Source: Dysgonomonas sp.
Lineage (GTDB): Bacteria > Bacteroidota > Bacteroidia > Bacteroidales > Dysgonomonadaceae
DNA: 5,659 nucleotides
Direction: 5' to 3'
Assembly (NCBI GenBank): GCA_030151105.1
Contig: JASLEN010000095.1
Location: 1 to 5,659 of the forward strand
The notes beneath the pieces were generated by a model that was not told the DNA's origin, searched no databases, and saw only the letters and a list, made by a program, of their open reading frames with translations. This document shows positions 5,410 to 5,659 of this stretch, piece after piece (the first letter of the stretch is position 1; the number at the start of each line of letters is the position of its first letter). Both the position numbers and the translations under genes were made by a program.

Positions 5410-5659
5410 ATGCTAGAACTTTCTTTATACCCCGATTTAATAGAAGCAGGCTGCGATGAGGCTGGACGAGGTTGTCTTGCTGGTCCTGTTTTTGCAGCAG
5501 CCGTAATACTCCCTAAAGATTTTGTTTGTGAAGAACTAAACGACTCTAAACAACTCACAGAACGAAAGAGAGAGCTCCTACGTCCATATATCGAAGAGCA
5601 TGCTTTGGCTTGGGCTGTAGGCATTGTAGATCATAAAGAGATAGATCAAATAAACATCT
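5410..5659 (+). CDS. rnhB: Ribonuclease HII, 5' part (runs off the window)
   Basis: The 83 complete codons visible from ATG 5410 encode the N-terminal part of RNase HII, which nicks RNA in RNA:DNA hybrids and at single ribonucleotides misincorporated in DNA. The hallmark is GCDEAGRGCLAGPV (14-27), with catalytic D16 and E17 and the GRG substrate-sensing motif at 19-21. This is followed by NDSKQLTE (44-51) and ALAWAVGIV (about 65-73), both typical of the family. The remaining catalytic acidic residues lie beyond the right edge; the usual length is about 200 residues, so well over half is missing. The start fits the family, with few residues before the DEAGRG motif. The gene lies 4 nt after the phosphoesterase stop (TAA AACA ATG), so its expression probably depends on the promoter near 4099 unless another lies inside the upstream gene. 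Confidence 0.96.
   Translation, partial: MLELSLYPDLIEAGCDEAGRGCLAGPVFAAAVILPKDFVCEELNDSKQLTERKRELLRPYIEEHALAWAVGIVDHKEIDQINI

Noticed and set aside
5391..5624. 77-codon minus-strand frame opposite the rnhB start
   Set aside because: It is antisense to the conserved RNase HII DEAGRG region; its Ser/Ala-rich translation is a shadow.

Overview
The window comes from an AT-rich bacterial genome that I place in Bacteroidota, most likely Bacteroidales. Three things support this: TAnnTTTG-type -7 promoter elements in the upstream regions, the near absence of Shine-Dalgarno sequences, and proteins that match Bacteroidales versions of their families (the DEAGRG-type RNase HII N-terminus, the DigH/YngK-like lipoprotein, and the NGGLGPW membrane protein). 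I cannot resolve the genus. The window is densely coded and shows no tRNA, rRNA, CRISPR array, insertion sequence or prophage signature. The largest gap between genes is the 123-bp divergent promoter region at 4032-4154.

Layout. On the + strand, the 3' end of a flippase-like (UPF0104 / LPG-synthase transmembrane family) membrane protein gene (1-338) is followed after 27 bp by a small cupin gene (366-707). A strong bidirectional hairpin terminator (709-743) separates the cupin gene from a convergent three-gene minus-strand cluster. In the direction of transcription this cluster is a DigH/YngK-like glycoside hydrolase lipoprotein (4031-2487), an unrecognised, very acidic 184-residue protein (2478-1924), and a THUMP-domain RNA methyltransferase of the RlmL type (1896-742). 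A divergent region at 4032-4154 carries a -7 element on each strand. Rightward from it come a secreted calcineurin-like metallophosphoesterase (4155-5405) and, 4 nt later, the start of ribonuclease HII (5410 to the window end).

How the genes work together. Spacing suggests three transcription units: flippase-like plus cupin, hydrolase plus acidic protein plus methyltransferase, and phosphoesterase plus rnhB. The second and third each pair an exported envelope enzyme with cytoplasmic nucleic-acid housekeeping. Such mixtures are common in bacteria and do not by themselves show a shared pathway. I see no clear new multi-gene system. The points most worth a second look are the acidic orphan protein, the methyltransferase start, where a TTG codon coincides with a promoter-like motif, and the related TTGCA-containing elements next to the divergent promoters.
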